Assembly: GCA_021442155.1 (NCBI GenBank)
Contig: CM038217.1
Location: 143,837,643 to 143,901,642 of the forward strand
Direction of reading: 5' to 3'
Length of the DNA: 64,000 nt
Source: Cymbidium sinense
Lineage: Eukaryota; Streptophyta; Magnoliopsida; Asparagales; Orchidaceae
Positions 38,616-50,349 of this stretch are shown in pieces. The notes beneath the pieces were generated by a model, which had not been told where the DNA came from, did not search any database, and worked only from the letters and a program-made list of their open reading frames with translations. Within the stretch, counting starts at the first letter, position 1, and each line of letters begins with the position of its first letter. The position numbers and the translations under genes were made by a program.

Positions 38616-40398
38616 TTCTTATAGGATGTTTGCATAATTTGAAATTAGATCATAAATGTTTGTGAAAGAGCTCTTCGTTAGAGATTCTCATTGTTAATAA
38701 TAAAATTATGTTTGAAGAGAAATAACAATTGATATTAATAATTTACTGGATGATCTTAGAGTTTGACCTTCAAATTTGAAATTATGATGCTAATGATAGA
38801 GATAGAGTTCATAAAGCATATTTAATAAAAAGGACACAATAATCAAAATATCATAATTTTTCCAATCAATTATGAGTAATATTGCATGAAAATTTAATCC
38901 AAAATAGTTTAATGAATATCTGCATCAGTTGTTTCTACGAAAAAATAATTGATTATAGCAGCTTGATATATTAAAAAAAAGGATCCTTATCAAAAATAAA
39001 AAATAAATGAATTATCACAATCCCTAAAAAAAAGATCATGCTATTGATAATGCAATGAACTTGGTGCAAATATCAAAATAATGATTGCAATTGATAATAG
39101 AAAATAGTTGAGTTCGTTATTAGATGAAATACCACATTTTTTGCAATATATTTAAAATTTATGTGACATATATGAATTACACACTTAAAGCTCATTGATG
39201 ATCAGCAAGAAGAGATGAAAATTTAATAAACTGCTATTTTGTTGAGTTATTTTATATAATTATTGATATATAACTTTAAGGGCTGAATAACCATTTTTCT
39301 AAAGCTAATGCTAATTATTGTTTTTACTTTATATTAAGAAAGAAACATTTGATTTGATTCTTAATGAAATTGTAATGAAATATTATAAAAAAAAAATAGA
39401 ATGCAAAGCTTGTAATCATTATCATTTGTCACTCTCATTGAATCAAATATAATGAAATATATGACCTTATTTTGAATTATATGTACATTAAAATTTGTCC
39501 ATCCTTAATTTTGAGATTGATTCCACCCTTGATTTGAGTGATTTTAAATGCATTTTAAAAAGTATTAAAGAGACGCTAAATTTAACTATTTAACCTAGTG
39601 ATTGAATATAATAAGTCATTATTTTTCAAATATAATAATTAATTCCAGGCAATCAAATGAGGCTTTTGTATAAGAACATATGGACATTTATAATATAGGC
39701 ATATGATATACCTATTATTAAAATTATAATGAACTTAGATATGACATTAGTATATATCCAAACACACAAAAACATACATGATAATATCACATAAATTAAA
39801 TAAATATAAAATAAATACAAGTTATTTCATATAATGATAAGTTTTGATTATCTACCACAATATAAAAATTAGTATTATAAAAAATCAATATGAATAACTT
39901 AACTATTAAAAATATGCACAAGACTGTGGGTCATGTCGGTGGAGGGCTTTGCTCTCACCGCGATGACGCACGTTCTAGGCATATAGGGTGCGTGTATTTA
40001 GTTGCCCTTATTGCTTAACATTAAAAAAAAAAACTATTAAAGATATATTTCAATTATATCTTTATATTAAAATACACTTATTTGTTTTTTAACCTCCCAT
40101 GATTCATTCATTCTTAATAGACTTATTTTACTTAACTCATAACATATATGCTCAATATATTTCTTGTTTATTTATTGATAATATTTTAATCAAAAACTTG
40201 ATACGACGGGTCTGATGAGTATCACATATATTATTAAAAATAAAAGACTCTTAGTTTTTTTAAAGTTCCCATAATTCAATCATTCTCATAATAATTATTT
40301 CATTTAACTCATAGCATATTTGTTTAATTTCTTTTTTATGATTATTATTTTTTAATCAAATATGCTAACCCACGACATTTTATATAAGAATATTAATA
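38616..40398. other. AT-rich intergenic region
   Basis: No gene recognised on either strand. A short GC-richer patch at 39920-40020 (gtcggtggagggctttgctctcaccgcgatgacgcacg) ends in an A-run at 40022-40033 and might be the tail of a short retroposon. No tRNA-type promoter boxes were identified in it. Confidence 0.45.
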
Positions 40399-41438
40399 TG
40401 ACACTGAAAATTTCACTAATCGAAGCACAAATCTTGATGTCAAAAGCAATCTAATTCTCAGTCAAGACTAACCCAGATCAAGCGCTTAAAATATAATTAA
40501 AAATTTGTGATATCAATCGGCTCTTAAATATGGAGTGTTTATAGTCAAATTGAACGTCTTGATGAGCCGGATCTAACAAGCCTAAGATCTCCTAGTTCTG
40601 ACTTTATTTGAGCATTCAAATACTTAAAATATATCAAATGATCGAAGGAATCATTTCGAGTCGTTCGATGGAGTGGTTTGGATTTTGCATGTATTTACAG
40701 AAACATCATTCTTCTAATCTATAAATAATTTCTCATTCTTTGAGGGGTCAAAAGAGAAGAGAAGAAAGATCCTCAAGCATAATTGTGCCACCCGCTCACG
40801 GTAACCCATGCCGCCTTCACCGCCGGTCATTGCCGTCGAACCGCTCGGTCTGCGCCTCTCACCACGTCGCGGTCAGCGTCTACCGCATCGTCGGTCCGTA
40901 TCGACCAGTCCACGGTCGCCATTGCTACTTTGCTGCCCGGGTTATCGGTTGCCATCGATCGCGTGTCATCGACCATCGCCGGTCATCACTACCACGCTGG
41001 TCACCATGCCGACCATCATCGATTATGCGCATTGTCGCTTATCAGCCATCACCACCGCGATCATCATCGCCATCTATCTTCGCTGCACTGCTGGCATCTC
41101 ATCATCACCATCGTAACCATTAATTAATCCATCACCAAGATAACTACAACTAACCCTTCTGCATATTTGTTGTTACATGATTCTTGGATTTCCATTGTCA
41201 GGCTTTCTCATATACAATTCTGTAATCCCGTATCAGGAAAACTATGTACTCCGAAATAGATATATAGTGAAAATTTTTTGTTGGAGTAGCCTCGTGGTTT
41301 TCCCTCTCTTTCTGGGGTTTTTTCACATAAAATCCAGTTTCTTGTTACTCTTCAAATATTTGTGTGTGTGTTGGATTTCACAACAAGGCTAAGGCGTAAA
41401 TTTTAATTCTACCGCAACTGGTTTTCTAGCACGCAACA
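40399..41438 (+). repeat. 5' LTR of element A
   Basis: Starts TGACACTGAAAATTTC and ends TTCTAGCACGCAACA. It contains a promoter-like 'ctataaataatttctcattc' (40719-40738) and a leader with 'gatcctcaagcataat' (40770). A CCATC/CGTCG-rich low-complexity tract follows (40790-41120), then a conserved 3' block with 'atacaattctgtaatcccgtatc' and 'gcaactggttttct'. The same blocks in the same order occur in all other copies of this LTR. Confidence 0.8.
40719..40738 (+). promoter_or_regulatory. TATA box of LTR A
   Basis: 'ctataaataa' precedes a purine-rich leader. The same arrangement recurs in LTR B ('ctataaatagccctcattcc', 53579) and LTR C ('ctataaataactcatcattc', 60608), so it is conserved between copies and probably the LTR promoter. 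Confidence 0.6.
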
Positions 41439-41459
41439 GTTTGGCATCATGTGTGGGAA
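41439..41459 (+). promoter_or_regulatory. Primer-binding region of element A
   Basis: 'gtttggcatcatgtgtgggaa' directly after the LTR. It resembles the ttggcgccgtctgtgggaa-type sequence next to many plant LTRs. Element B has 'atttggcatcgtctgggaag' at the same place. Confidence 0.6.
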
Positions 41460-41764
41460 ACATTCCCTTTACATCTTCACAATAGTTGACAATCTGACTT
41501 TATGTTCAGAACAGCACCACCGATATGGTGAAGAAAATCTTACTCTTGAGGAACATATAAGAAGAATGAAGATTCATCAAACTTCGATCCTTCAAGTTTT
41601 GTTTGAGACTAGGGGGCAATTCTTAATCTCAAAAGATTATCTAAATAAATATTCTGGATATCTAATTGATTATCAGTTCGAGAAGCAAGTCAGTAATACT
41701 AATGAAAATGGCAAAGATCAAGGAGCAACTTTGGCTACAAGCTCAAACAAATATTTTGATTTGA

Positions 41765-43145
41765 CCCCTACATAGGTTAACGTCATCGGCCCTCGACAAC
41801 CCTGATAGGTCAAAACTTTTGATTTATTAGACACACTTAGGTTAACGTGAGCAAAGACTCTCAAACAATCTCATTGGTCAATTTCACACTCCCCAGTTAA
41901 GCGTGGCGAAGACTTTGACAAACAATCTCCTTAATTTAATCCTCCCACTTGAGAAATGCGCAACTCACATTGTATCTCAATCAGGGCATGATCAATCCCA
42001 AGGGGATTTGATCGGACCTCTTCCATACAAGTTAACGTCATTGAGTAATACTTTGACAAACAACCTCGGATAAGTCAAAAATTCTTAGCAGATTCAGTTC
42101 GACCCCTTCCATACAGGTTAACATCATTGAGTAATACACTGAAAAATAACCTTGATAGGTCAAAAATTCTCACCGGTTCCATTCGACCTCTTCCATACAG
42201 GTTAACATCATCGAGTAATACTCTGACAAACAACCTCGGATGGGTCAAAAATCCTCAGGGGATTCAATTAGACCTCTTCCATACAGTAACGCCATCGACC
42301 GACAAACAACATCGATGAGTCAAAATTCTCGGATTAATTCACCTCTTTCATACAGGTAAGAAGTCAAGTAACACTTTGGCTGATACTTAAGATAGGTTAA
42401 AAGGTCTTTGGTGGACATCCCACGGCCTCTTCCATACAGGTAAGACGTCAAATAATGTTTTAACTAATACTTAGGATAGACCAAAAGGTCCTTGGTGGAC
42501 TTCCCAATGCCTTTTCTATACATGTTAATGTCATCGAGTAACATTTTGACAAATAACCTCGGATGGGTCAAAAATTCTCAGCGGATTCAATTCGACCTCT
42601 TCTATACAGGTTAACGTTATCAAGTAATACTTGACAAACAACCTCGACATCAAAAATCCTTGGCGGATTCGATTCGACCGTTTCCATACAGGTTAGCATC
42701 ATCAAGTAACACTTTGACAAACAATCTCGGATAGGTCAAAATTCTTAGCGGATTTGATTCAACATATTCCATACAGGTTACTATCATCAAGTAATACTTT
42801 AACAAACAACCTCGGATGGGTCAAAAATCTTTGCTGGATTTAATTCGACCTCTTTCATACAAGATAACTTCATCAAGTAATAGTTTCACAAATAACCTCG
42901 GATGGGTCAAAAATCTTCAGCAGATTTGATTCGACCTCTTCCATATAAGTTAACATCATCAAGTAAAACTTTGACAAATAATCTCAGATGGGTCAAAAAT
43001 CTTCAGCGAATTCGATTCAACCTCTTCCGTACATGTTAACATCATCAAGTAACACTTTGACAAACAATCTCGGATGGGTCAAAAATCCTCAGCAGATTCA
43101 ATTCTACCCCTTCCATACAAGTTAACGGCATCAAGTAACATCATG
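41765..43145 (+). repeat. Array 1 of element A: 86-bp tandem repeat
   Basis: About 15 diverged units spaced 85-88 bp, with words 'catacaggttaac', 'gacaaacaacctcgga', 'gggtcaaaaat', 'ctcagcggattc' and 'ttcgacctcttc'. The same unit forms 54390-55220 in element B. It is not coding. Confidence 0.9.
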
Positions 43146-43259
43146 GAGAATGATACTTTGAAATTATCTATCAGACTTTCTGAGTTGTTCGAACGATGGT
43201 TCCTAATTAACGTTCCCATCATCTTAGCAATTATCAACTGTTGAACCATCCATTGGAGT

Positions 43260-43630
43260 TTCTAGAAATCTAATTTTCTATAAGAAGAAGTAAATCAGCG
43301 AGTGCGTGCCGCAAGTCTGCGCCCGCAGCACCGCCTTCAGCCTGTTTCATCCATTGGGTTCTAGAAATCTAATTTTCTATAAGAAGTAGAAATCCGCGTG
43401 GCGTGCTGCGCGTTATAGCCCGTCGCCCACCATACCGCAGCGCCAGCCCAGCTTACCTCGCTTCTCTTTCAGCGTCGCCGCCGCTCATGTGCCGCTTCGC
43501 CCATGTCTTCTCACCCAGCACGCACACGCGACTTATAGCGGTGCTGCCGCTGAGCAGCTCTCTCACAGCCCGTCGAGCCTTCAGCGCCCAGCTTCGTAGC
43601 GCCCAGCGCGCCTGCAGCCCTCCGGTTCAC
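43260..43630 (+). other. GC-rich spacer of element A
   Basis: A stretch containing a 60-bp near-duplicate ('ttctagaaatctaattttctataagaag' at 43258 and 43360) and a Cys/Gly-codon-poor GC-rich part with no recognisable protein. It resembles in composition 56110-56640 of element B. Confidence 0.5.
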
Positions 43631-43633
43631 GTG

Positions 43634-44400
43634 CCGCCTTAACGCCGCTCAAACCCGGTCGACGAGGGCTTGGCGCCTCTTTCGAGGGAAATTCATATGA
43701 ACTACGGGCCAAACCCCTTGGTCCAACGGTACTGATGCCTCTTTTGAGAGAAAACTGAGTCCGTTGTATGGTGCGGTCTTGAACGCCTCCGACGGTCCGG
43801 CGATGGCGGTTCGCCTCTTCGAGGGAAACCGGAATCTCACCGTCAACAACGGGTCTTGATCACCTTCAAATCAAGCGAGACAGTGAAGCCTCTTTCGAGG
43901 GAAAATCGGTGCCTCGCCGTATGATATACGGGCCTTGATCGCCTCCAAACTCGATGTCCGGCGAGGGCGGTTACGCTCTTTCGAGGGAAAGCAGCCTGGA
44001 GTATGAACTATGGGTCTTGATAACCCGCCGGTCCGACGATGATTGGCGCCTCTTTTGAGGGAAAATGAAGCTCGTCGATGAATTACGGGCCTTGAACGCC
44101 TGAGCTTCTCACGGCGACGGTTAGCCTCTTTCGAGGGGAAAACCGCCATATGAACTACTGCCGATCGCTTTCAAACCCGTCCGGTGGATGGACTTCTTTC
44201 GAGGGAAAGCAGGGCCAGAGTATGACTACGCCTTGATCCTCCAAAACGAGAACAATTGATGCCTCTTTCAAGAGAAAACCGGAGCCTCACTGTATGAACT
44301 ACAAGTCTTGTTCACCTCCAAACCCATCGGTCCGAGGAGACTTGGCCTCTTCGAGGGAAAATCAAGAGGTATGAGCTATGGGCCTTGATCAGCAAAGTGA
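43634..44400 (+). repeat. Array 2 of element A: about 90-bp GC-rich repeat
   Basis: Units with 'gcctctttcgagggaaaa', 'gccgtatgaactacgggcc', 'ttgatcgcctccaaa' and 'cggtccgacgagg', at least eight copies. The same units are at 58685-59460 and, fewer, at 55870-56110. Confidence 0.9.
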
Positions 44401-44594
44401 ATGACCTTCTCTTAAGAAGAATGTCAGAATTTCGCTGATAAAAGAAAAAAATTTTTTTTTTTACTCTAGCCCTTGAACTTCTATTAGATAATTTCTCATC
44501 TAACGTATAAGAATACTAGAGCATATGGGAGTTGTGTCTCCTTACTTGACCATAGAGGCGGTTTTAATAAATCCGCTGTAGGGGGAAAGAGAGA

Positions 44595-44815
44595 ATAAAT
44601 TTAAAAAAAAACTCTCATTTCCTCATTATGGCATTTAATTAGAAAAAAAATCCTCTCATCATTATGACATTTAATTAAAAAAAAACTATCTCTTCATTAT
44701 GATGTTTAATTAAAAAAACCTCTCCTCATTATGACATTTAATTAAAAAAAATACTAAAAAAATAAACCCCCTCTCCTCATTATGACATTTAATTAAAGAA
44801 ACAACTCCATCTCTT
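44595..44815 (+). repeat. Array 3 of element A: about 29-35 bp AT-rich repeat
   Basis: Five to six units of 'ctcctcattatgacatttaattaaaaaa'. The duplicate region has about ten units (59680-60030). Confidence 0.9.
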
Positions 44816-45014
44816 TGAAGACAAAATGCTCATATATATATAATGTATAATCAAATAAATAAATATTAATAATTAATTAGTTAATAAATAAATTAATGCA
44901 TATAATATATGTAATTATAAATCGTAATAATAAGTAAAATTGTTTTATTTTAAAAAAAATTAATAGATTTTTGGATGAAATAAGTAATGTCATCCAAAAA
45001 TAGGGAAAATGATA

Positions 45015-45889
45015 TGGCATTGAAAATTTCATTGTCAATACGAATCTTGATGTGCAATGATTCGAGTCGATAACTATCAAACACTTAAAATATAATTAAA
45101 AAATTTGTGATATCAGTCGGTTCCTAAATATGGAGTGTTTATAATCAAATCGAGCGTCTTGGCGGATCTAAGTCTAAGATCTCCACTTTTTGAGCATTCC
45201 AATACTTAAAATATATCAGATGATCGAAGGAATCATTTCGAGCCATCCGATGGAGTGATTTGGATTTTGCATGTATTTATAGAAACATCACTCATCTGGG
45301 GGGGCGAAGAAATATAGAAGAGAGAGAGAGCTGGCCAAGATCCTCCAGCATAATCACGGTCTACACGGATTGGCGCCGACCGCTAGTGTGCGCCGCCGCC
45401 ACCACCACTGATCACCATTTGCTGGTCGTACCGGTCATCGCCGCCAACTATCGTCACCACCATCGATCATCGTCGTCATCAACCACCGCCATTCGTAGGT
45501 CCGCCGCCATCTTCACCCGACCATCACTTGTCACGCAAACTACTAGGCCGCTCATCACCATCGTGTTATCATTGGCCATCAAATTACCATCATTATCACG
45601 CCATTTCTGCATTCACCATCCGCCATGACCATCAAAACCAACTAACCCTTATACATTGCCGTTACGATTCTCATTGTCGCTTTTATACAATTTTAATTCA
45701 GTATCGGAAAACTATGTACTGATGAATAGTGAAAATTTTTTTCTAAGCCCGTGATTTTTCACTCTTTTTGAGATTTTTTCATTAAAATCTTGGGGTTTCT
45801 TGTTTCAAATATCTATTTGTGTCTTTGGATTTCATAAGGTTAAGGCATAAACTTTTATTCTACTGCAACTGGTTTTATAGCACGCAACA
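45015..45889 (+). repeat. 3' LTR of element A
   Basis: Starts TGGCATTGAAAATTTC and ends AGCACGCAACA, 875 bp. It matches 40399-41438 block by block but lacks parts of the promoter-proximal region and differs strongly in the low-complexity tract (45360-45620). 'aatatcaaaataaaaattta' follows it. Confidence 0.8.
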
Positions 45890-45933
45890 AATATCAAAAT
45901 AAAAATTTAATTAAAATTAAATTTTAAAGTGAA

Positions 45934-46508
45934 CAAGAAACAGAGAAGAAGAGATTAAAGAAGCAAGATCCTCAAGCATAATCGTACCACTCGATGGTTG
46001 ATATTGTTTGCCACCATAGATCGTCGTCGCCGACCACCGCCTGTCCCTATCTAATCACCGCGGTCATCTTGCCAATCTGCCTCCTGGCCCGTATCACTGC
46101 ATCGATCGTCGTCTGTCAAGCCGACACGTCGTGATCCGCCATCACCGGTCTTCACCATCATCACTTGTCGGCCGTCGCCGCCATGTGCCTATCAACCACC
46201 ACCATTGATCATCGTATCATCGCCATGCCTCTATGCGGTCATCACCATCGGCCATTGGCCGCTTCGCCCATCATCAACGGCAAGACAGAAGTGGTGCAAG
46301 CAGCGCGATTAGGATTAAGGGTCGTTTGCTGCTTTCTGATTACGTGTCTCATCGAAATTTTCAGAATAGATATAGTGAAAATTTTTTTTGCGAGGATTTG
46401 TTTGATTTTTTAGATTTTTTCGTGTAAAAATCTTGGGTTTTGTTCACTTTTCAAATATCTGTTTGCATGATTTTCTACAAAGTTAAAAGCTTTTATTACA
46501 TGATTATA
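45934..46508 (+). repeat. Partial extra LTR upstream of the protease gene
   Basis: Another copy of the LTR from the leader onward ('gaagcaagatcctcaagcataatcgtacca'), through a low-complexity GC tract (46000-46270), to the 3' block ('cttgggttttgttcacttttcaaatatct'). It lacks the upstream TATA part. The 40-bp flank 'aaatatcaaaataaaaatttaattaaaa' occurs both before it (45889) and after it (46509), so it looks like part of a local tandem duplication. It ends about 295 bp before the protease ATG. Confidence 0.65.
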
Positions 46509-46802
46509 AAATATCAAAATAAAAATTTAATTAAAATTAAATTTTAAAAAATTGGCATTATTTTAAAATAAGTGTAGTTTAAAATTAATTAAATAGTTAA
46601 ATTAAAATAAATTCAAGGTTTAAAAATTCATTCAATAAAATTTTAATGAAAATATTCGCAAATAATTTTTTTTAAATATCTTGCTAATATTGCAAAATAT
46701 TATCTAATGATAACTGTTTTGTGAACTTCTGTCCTCTCGATCTGGACACCAAAGTGGCAACCTGCTTAATCTTTCACATCAAACTCTAACCCTAACACTT
46801 CG
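46509..46802 (+). promoter_or_regulatory. Upstream region of the deneddylase gene
   Basis: AT-rich 5' flank. The last 35 bp before the ATG include 'actctaaccctaacactt', a telo-box-like (AAACCCTAA-type) motif common in plant 5' leaders. 46509-46769 has a copy at 61336-61595. No clear TATA box can be assigned. Confidence 0.55.
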
Positions 46803-47480
46803 ATGGCTACTCTGAATCCCGACGACAAGATCCTGAGCTACGGAGACGTAGTCCTCCGCCGCTCCGACCTCCAAATCCTCCGCTCTCCCTGCTTCATCAA
46901 CGACCGCCTGATCGAATTCTATTTTACCCACCTCTCCTCCTCCCACCCCTCCGCAGCCGCCGGCGAAGGTCGCCTTCTCCTTGTCCCACCTCCAATATCA
47001 TTCTGGCTCTCTCACTGCCCGGACACGCCCACCCTAATCGAAGCTGCCACGCCGCTTGGCCTCCATCGCCGCGACCTCGTCCTTTTCACCGTCAACAACA
47101 ACGTTGATGTGACCTTAGCCGAGGGCGGTACACACTGGAGTCTTTTGGTATACGAGAGAGGGGACAATGTTTTTGTTCATCACGATAGTTGTAATGAAAT
47201 GAACTATCAGCATGCTCGGCGTTTGTATAATGCCGTTAAGGGCTTTTTTGGCGGAGACCCAATATTTATGGTGAGGAAGACGCCACAGCAGAGGAATGGG
47301 TATGATTGTGGGGTGTATGTGATGGCAGAGGCCAGGGTGATTTGTGATTGGTTTGAGAATGAAAAGGAGGGGGATGAAAAGTGGTTGAAGAAGTTGGAGA
47401 TGGAGGTGGGTGAGGAGGCGGTGGCAAGGTTGAGGCGGGAGGTGTTGGGGTTGATCACCAGATTGGGCGGGAGAGAGTGA
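46803..47480 (+). CDS. NEDP1: NEDD8-specific protease (deneddylase, C48 family)
   Basis: Intact 225-codon single-exon ORF. It belongs to the ULP/SENP cysteine proteases (C48) and most resembles the NEDD8-specific branch (NEDP1/DEN1/SENP8; about 210-230 residues). This branch processes the NEDD8/RUB precursor and removes NEDD8 from non-cullin proteins in nucleus and cytosol. The catalytic set is complete: His111 in GGTHWSLLVYER, Asp128 in VHHDS, Gln163 in QQRNGYDCG and Cys169. Further support: DVVLRRSDLQIL…FINDRLIEFYF near residues 16-41, the N-terminal signature, and VPPPISFWL near 61-69. No signal peptide or membrane segment is seen. The chosen ATG has a favourable context (cttcgATGGCT). Codons are GC-rich in the first 100 residues and less so later. 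Two C-terminal stretches are Glu/Lys-rich. Confidence 0.95.
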   Translation: MATLNPDDKILSYGDVVLRRSDLQILRSPCFINDRLIEFYFTHLSSSHPSAAAGEGRLLLVPPPISFWLSHCPDTPTLIEAATPLGLHRRDLVLFTVNNNVDVTLAEGGTHWSLLVYERGDNVFVHHDSCNEMNYQHARRLYNAVKGFFGGDPIFMVRKTPQQRNGYDCGVYVMAEARVICDWFENEKEGDEKWLKKLEMEVGEEAVARLRREVLGLITRLGGRE

Positions 47481-49205
47481 TCTGTGCACCGAACATTGAG
47501 GTATGCTGTGAAAGAGAAGAAAATTCTATTCTGACCAATGTTTCTTACAATCACATATGTGAACATTAGTTAGTTGTTGAAGTAATGCATAGTTAACTTT
47601 TTTTTCAGTCATTTTGGTTTTTTTTCAGTCTTTTTCAGGTATGCTTCTTTTTATTATTTTATTTTAAGCGAAATGGCAGCAATATTTATCTTAAATCATG
47701 TCTAACAGTATTTTTGGGGAATTCACATCTTTTTGTTTTGATAAATCTCGTTTCAAATACAGCATTTTTTAAAATTCCAATATTTATTAAATCCATCGTT
47801 CACATGATTGAATGGATTTCTCGTTCTCAGCAATTTAAAATTCTGAAACAAATAGCCAAAAAAAATTTATCCGAATTTAACAACATCTAACAGTTGTTAT
47901 GCCAAATAGTAAGATTTTAATTTCTCAATTATGCTAAAGTCAAACAGTCCCTAACAACTCAAGTTCATCTTTGATTTGCAGACACTGTAAAGAGTTTAAA
48001 GATAGGTTTAGGAGGTTAGGATTTGTACAATGTGAGGCTAAAAATGTACTTATTAGGTGGAAAACATAGAAGGAAATGAATAACATGGATATAAGTTGTT
48101 CAAAATGATTTCTGAACAGCAACTTTAAAACTTTTGATAGCACATTGTGGGAATGAATGGAAAGTGATGATACAAAGAATATGCAAAGAAATATGTGTAT
48201 TATGCAATTTTTTATTTTGTTTATTGATTTAGCATCATTATTCCAGATCCAAATTGAAAATGAACTGGTTGAGTTTAGTGTTAAATTTGTTGCCTTGCAC
48301 TAGATTAAGGTAACCATGAATTTGAATTCAAGTTTCTAAGGTTATTTTCTTGTTAAATTTGTAAATAAAGGAATTAATGTAGAAATAAAACTCATCATTA
48401 TTATTTGAAGCAATTCTATGAAGGTTAGATCACCGATGCACTAGATATGACGAGCTATAAGGAAAATTTTAATGTTGAAATACTATCTTGAGGCTGTTAA
48501 CACATGTTTGTATTGGCTATAAGTGTTGTATGTTGATCTATGGGCAAGTTTGCTTGATATTAGTCAAATCATATATTTTGACTTCGTTTATGATTTGCTT
48601 TACTACCAAATTTCAAAAAAAATAAATAAATAATAAAAAAAGTCTTGGCTTTTTTTGTGAGTGAAACTACAAATTTATAAACTGTGAATTAGTATGCTAG
48701 TTGAAAAGAAGGAATTTTAGATGAGAAGAGGCTTAAATATTTATAGAGTTCAAAAAACAGAAATATCACACATAAATGTACTTGATTGAAGTTTGCGGAC
48801 AAAGGATGAATTGTTGCTTATGTGATAGGTTTATTTATCATCTTAGTTCTATTATACAAAAGAACTTTTGTAAATGAAGACATGACAATACATATTAAAC
48901 TTGTGCTGCTGAAATTGAGATATGCATTTTTGATACTTTGCAATTGGCAAATTTTTTTTTTTTTTTTGAGTTGCCTTAAAAAATTGATTATATTGTTCGT
49001 ATTAAATAAGTTTTTAGCTTTGTAGGTGGGAAGATAAGTTACTATGAGTTTGATTTGAGTTTGTATCCAAATTTGTGACTCTTTTGAGTTCGTATACAAA
49101 TTTGTGGCTCTTTTGAGTTCTACTCAAATTTTTCTTAGTAATTAGCCAACATTTATAGTTCTTTGTCATGAATATTTGCCATGGATGTGATTTTTGTACT
49201 TAGAC
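47481..49205. other. 3' flank and intergenic region
   Basis: No second gene recognised. The 3' end of the deneddylase transcript probably lies within the first few hundred bases. The rest is AT-rich, with a T-run at 48951-48967 and a short direct repeat ('tttgagttcgtatacaaatttgtggctctt') near 49060-49115. Short open stretches here lack motifs. Confidence 0.5.
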
Positions 49206-49207
49206 AA

Positions 49208-49445
49208 TCAACAACAACAACAATAACATGATGCATGTATCTCCCTAATTGGGGTCAGTTACATGAATCCTTCTTCTCCATTGTGTCCTATTAAATGTCA
49301 AATTCTCATTTAATTCTAATAAAATAAGATCATTTTTTATACTACCTAACCTAGTCTTTTTATGTCTACTTTTACCAATGGAAATAATATAAAGTGAAAA
49401 GAATGAATCTTCTTGTACTTTTAATGGGTTTTGAGAAGGCATATT
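49208..49445 (-). repeat. Possible retroposon fragment
   Basis: 'caacaacaacaacaataaca' followed by 'ctccctaattggggtcagttacatgaatcc' and 'ctccattgtgtcctatt'. A gggtcggctacatgaatcc-type motif next to a trinucleotide tail is a pattern I associate with 3' ends of plant retroposons. The assignment is by memory of the pattern only, with the poly-trinucleotide end to the left. Confidence 0.35.
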
Positions 49446-50270
49446 ATTATCAAGTTAAATGAGCATTGATTTGGTGCTTGCTATGAAAGAAAGTGAATGT
49501 CAAAGATATTGTGGAGTTATTAAGGATATGAATGATGGATCATTAGTTAATATTAAAAGTATTTGTGGAGTAATAAAAACAAATCCTAATCACATTAGGA
49601 TTATATGAAGTATGAGCGTTGAATTTATATTTTCTTATACAATTTATGTTCTTAAAAATTATAGAAAGATATCTTAGTGTATGCTTTTAGCAGATGCCAA
49701 TTTATATTGATGAGATCTTTGCTGACATCAATGAAAAAATATAGAACTTTGCAGAAATATGTTTTACAATTGATGATTTGGTTTCCAATCAGTTTGAGTG
49801 TGAAAACAAAATCCTTTTGTTGGATTTCGAAGCTATTTGTAGAGTTGGAAATTATATTTATTTTAAACTACATCTAACTAAACGATGTAATCTAATAAAT
49901 ACATTATTTTTGAAAGTGTTTTTTTTTAGTACTTTGAGCAACCAAATGTGCCCTTAGAAAATGGAGCACTTAAATATGCCATTTAGTTATTATTAATAAC
50001 TGATATATTTATATATCTATTACTTAAATTTTAATATTTACATAAATAATACTCAAATCTTTAGTATTACATTAAACATAACATTACTATTAACTATTTA
50101 AAGAGAAATGAGCCTTTTTATGCATAAAAAATGGTATTTTATTTATGAAGCTTGCCCTGGTAGATAATTTAATACAGTCAATGTGCATATTGTATGCTAT
50201 GGGTGTCTACCTTGTAGATTGTAGATAAATAATGGCTTGAGTAGTTAAAAATCAGTTAAAATTATATTGT

Positions 50271-50273
<3 letters not shown>

Positions 50274-50346
<73 letters not shown>
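50274..50346. repeat. (TA)n microsatellite
   Basis: About 36 TA units without interruption. Confidence 0.95.

Positions 50347-50349
<3 letters not shown>

Larger units (their letters stand above)
40399..45889 (+). mobile_element. Array-type LTR retrotransposon A, non-autonomous
   Basis: Plus-strand element with a 5' LTR (40399-41438), primer-binding region (41439-41459), internal part (41460-45014) and 3' LTR (45015-45889). The internal part has no gag, protease, RT, RNase H or integrase motif. It is made of three kinds of tandem array in fixed order: 86-bp units, 90-bp GC-rich units and 29-bp AT-rich units. Such large non-coding elements (LARD-like) depend on proteins from other elements. 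Element B (53252-57563) is built on the same plan. Target-site duplication not resolved. Confidence 0.75.

Noticed and set aside
39915..40035. SINE with an A-rich tail
   Set aside because: The A-tail and GC-richer body are suggestive, but no A and B promoter boxes or target duplication could be identified.
40740..41127. Three overlapping plus-strand open frames of 102-127 codons
   Set aside because: They are open in all three frames because of the CCATC/CGTCG low-complexity tract of the LTR; the tract is not conserved between copies.
41765..43145. Regularly spaced repeats resembling a CRISPR array
   Set aside because: Units are contiguous diverged tandem repeats without unique spacers, inside a plant LTR element.
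43649..44149. Minus-strand open frames with FPSKE/FPRKR repeats
   Set aside because: The periodicity is that of the 90-bp DNA array, not of a repeat protein; copies of the array do not keep the frame.
47115..47566. Minus-strand open frames of 119-124 codons
   Set aside because: They are antisense to the intact deneddylase gene, whose own frame has a complete catalytic set.
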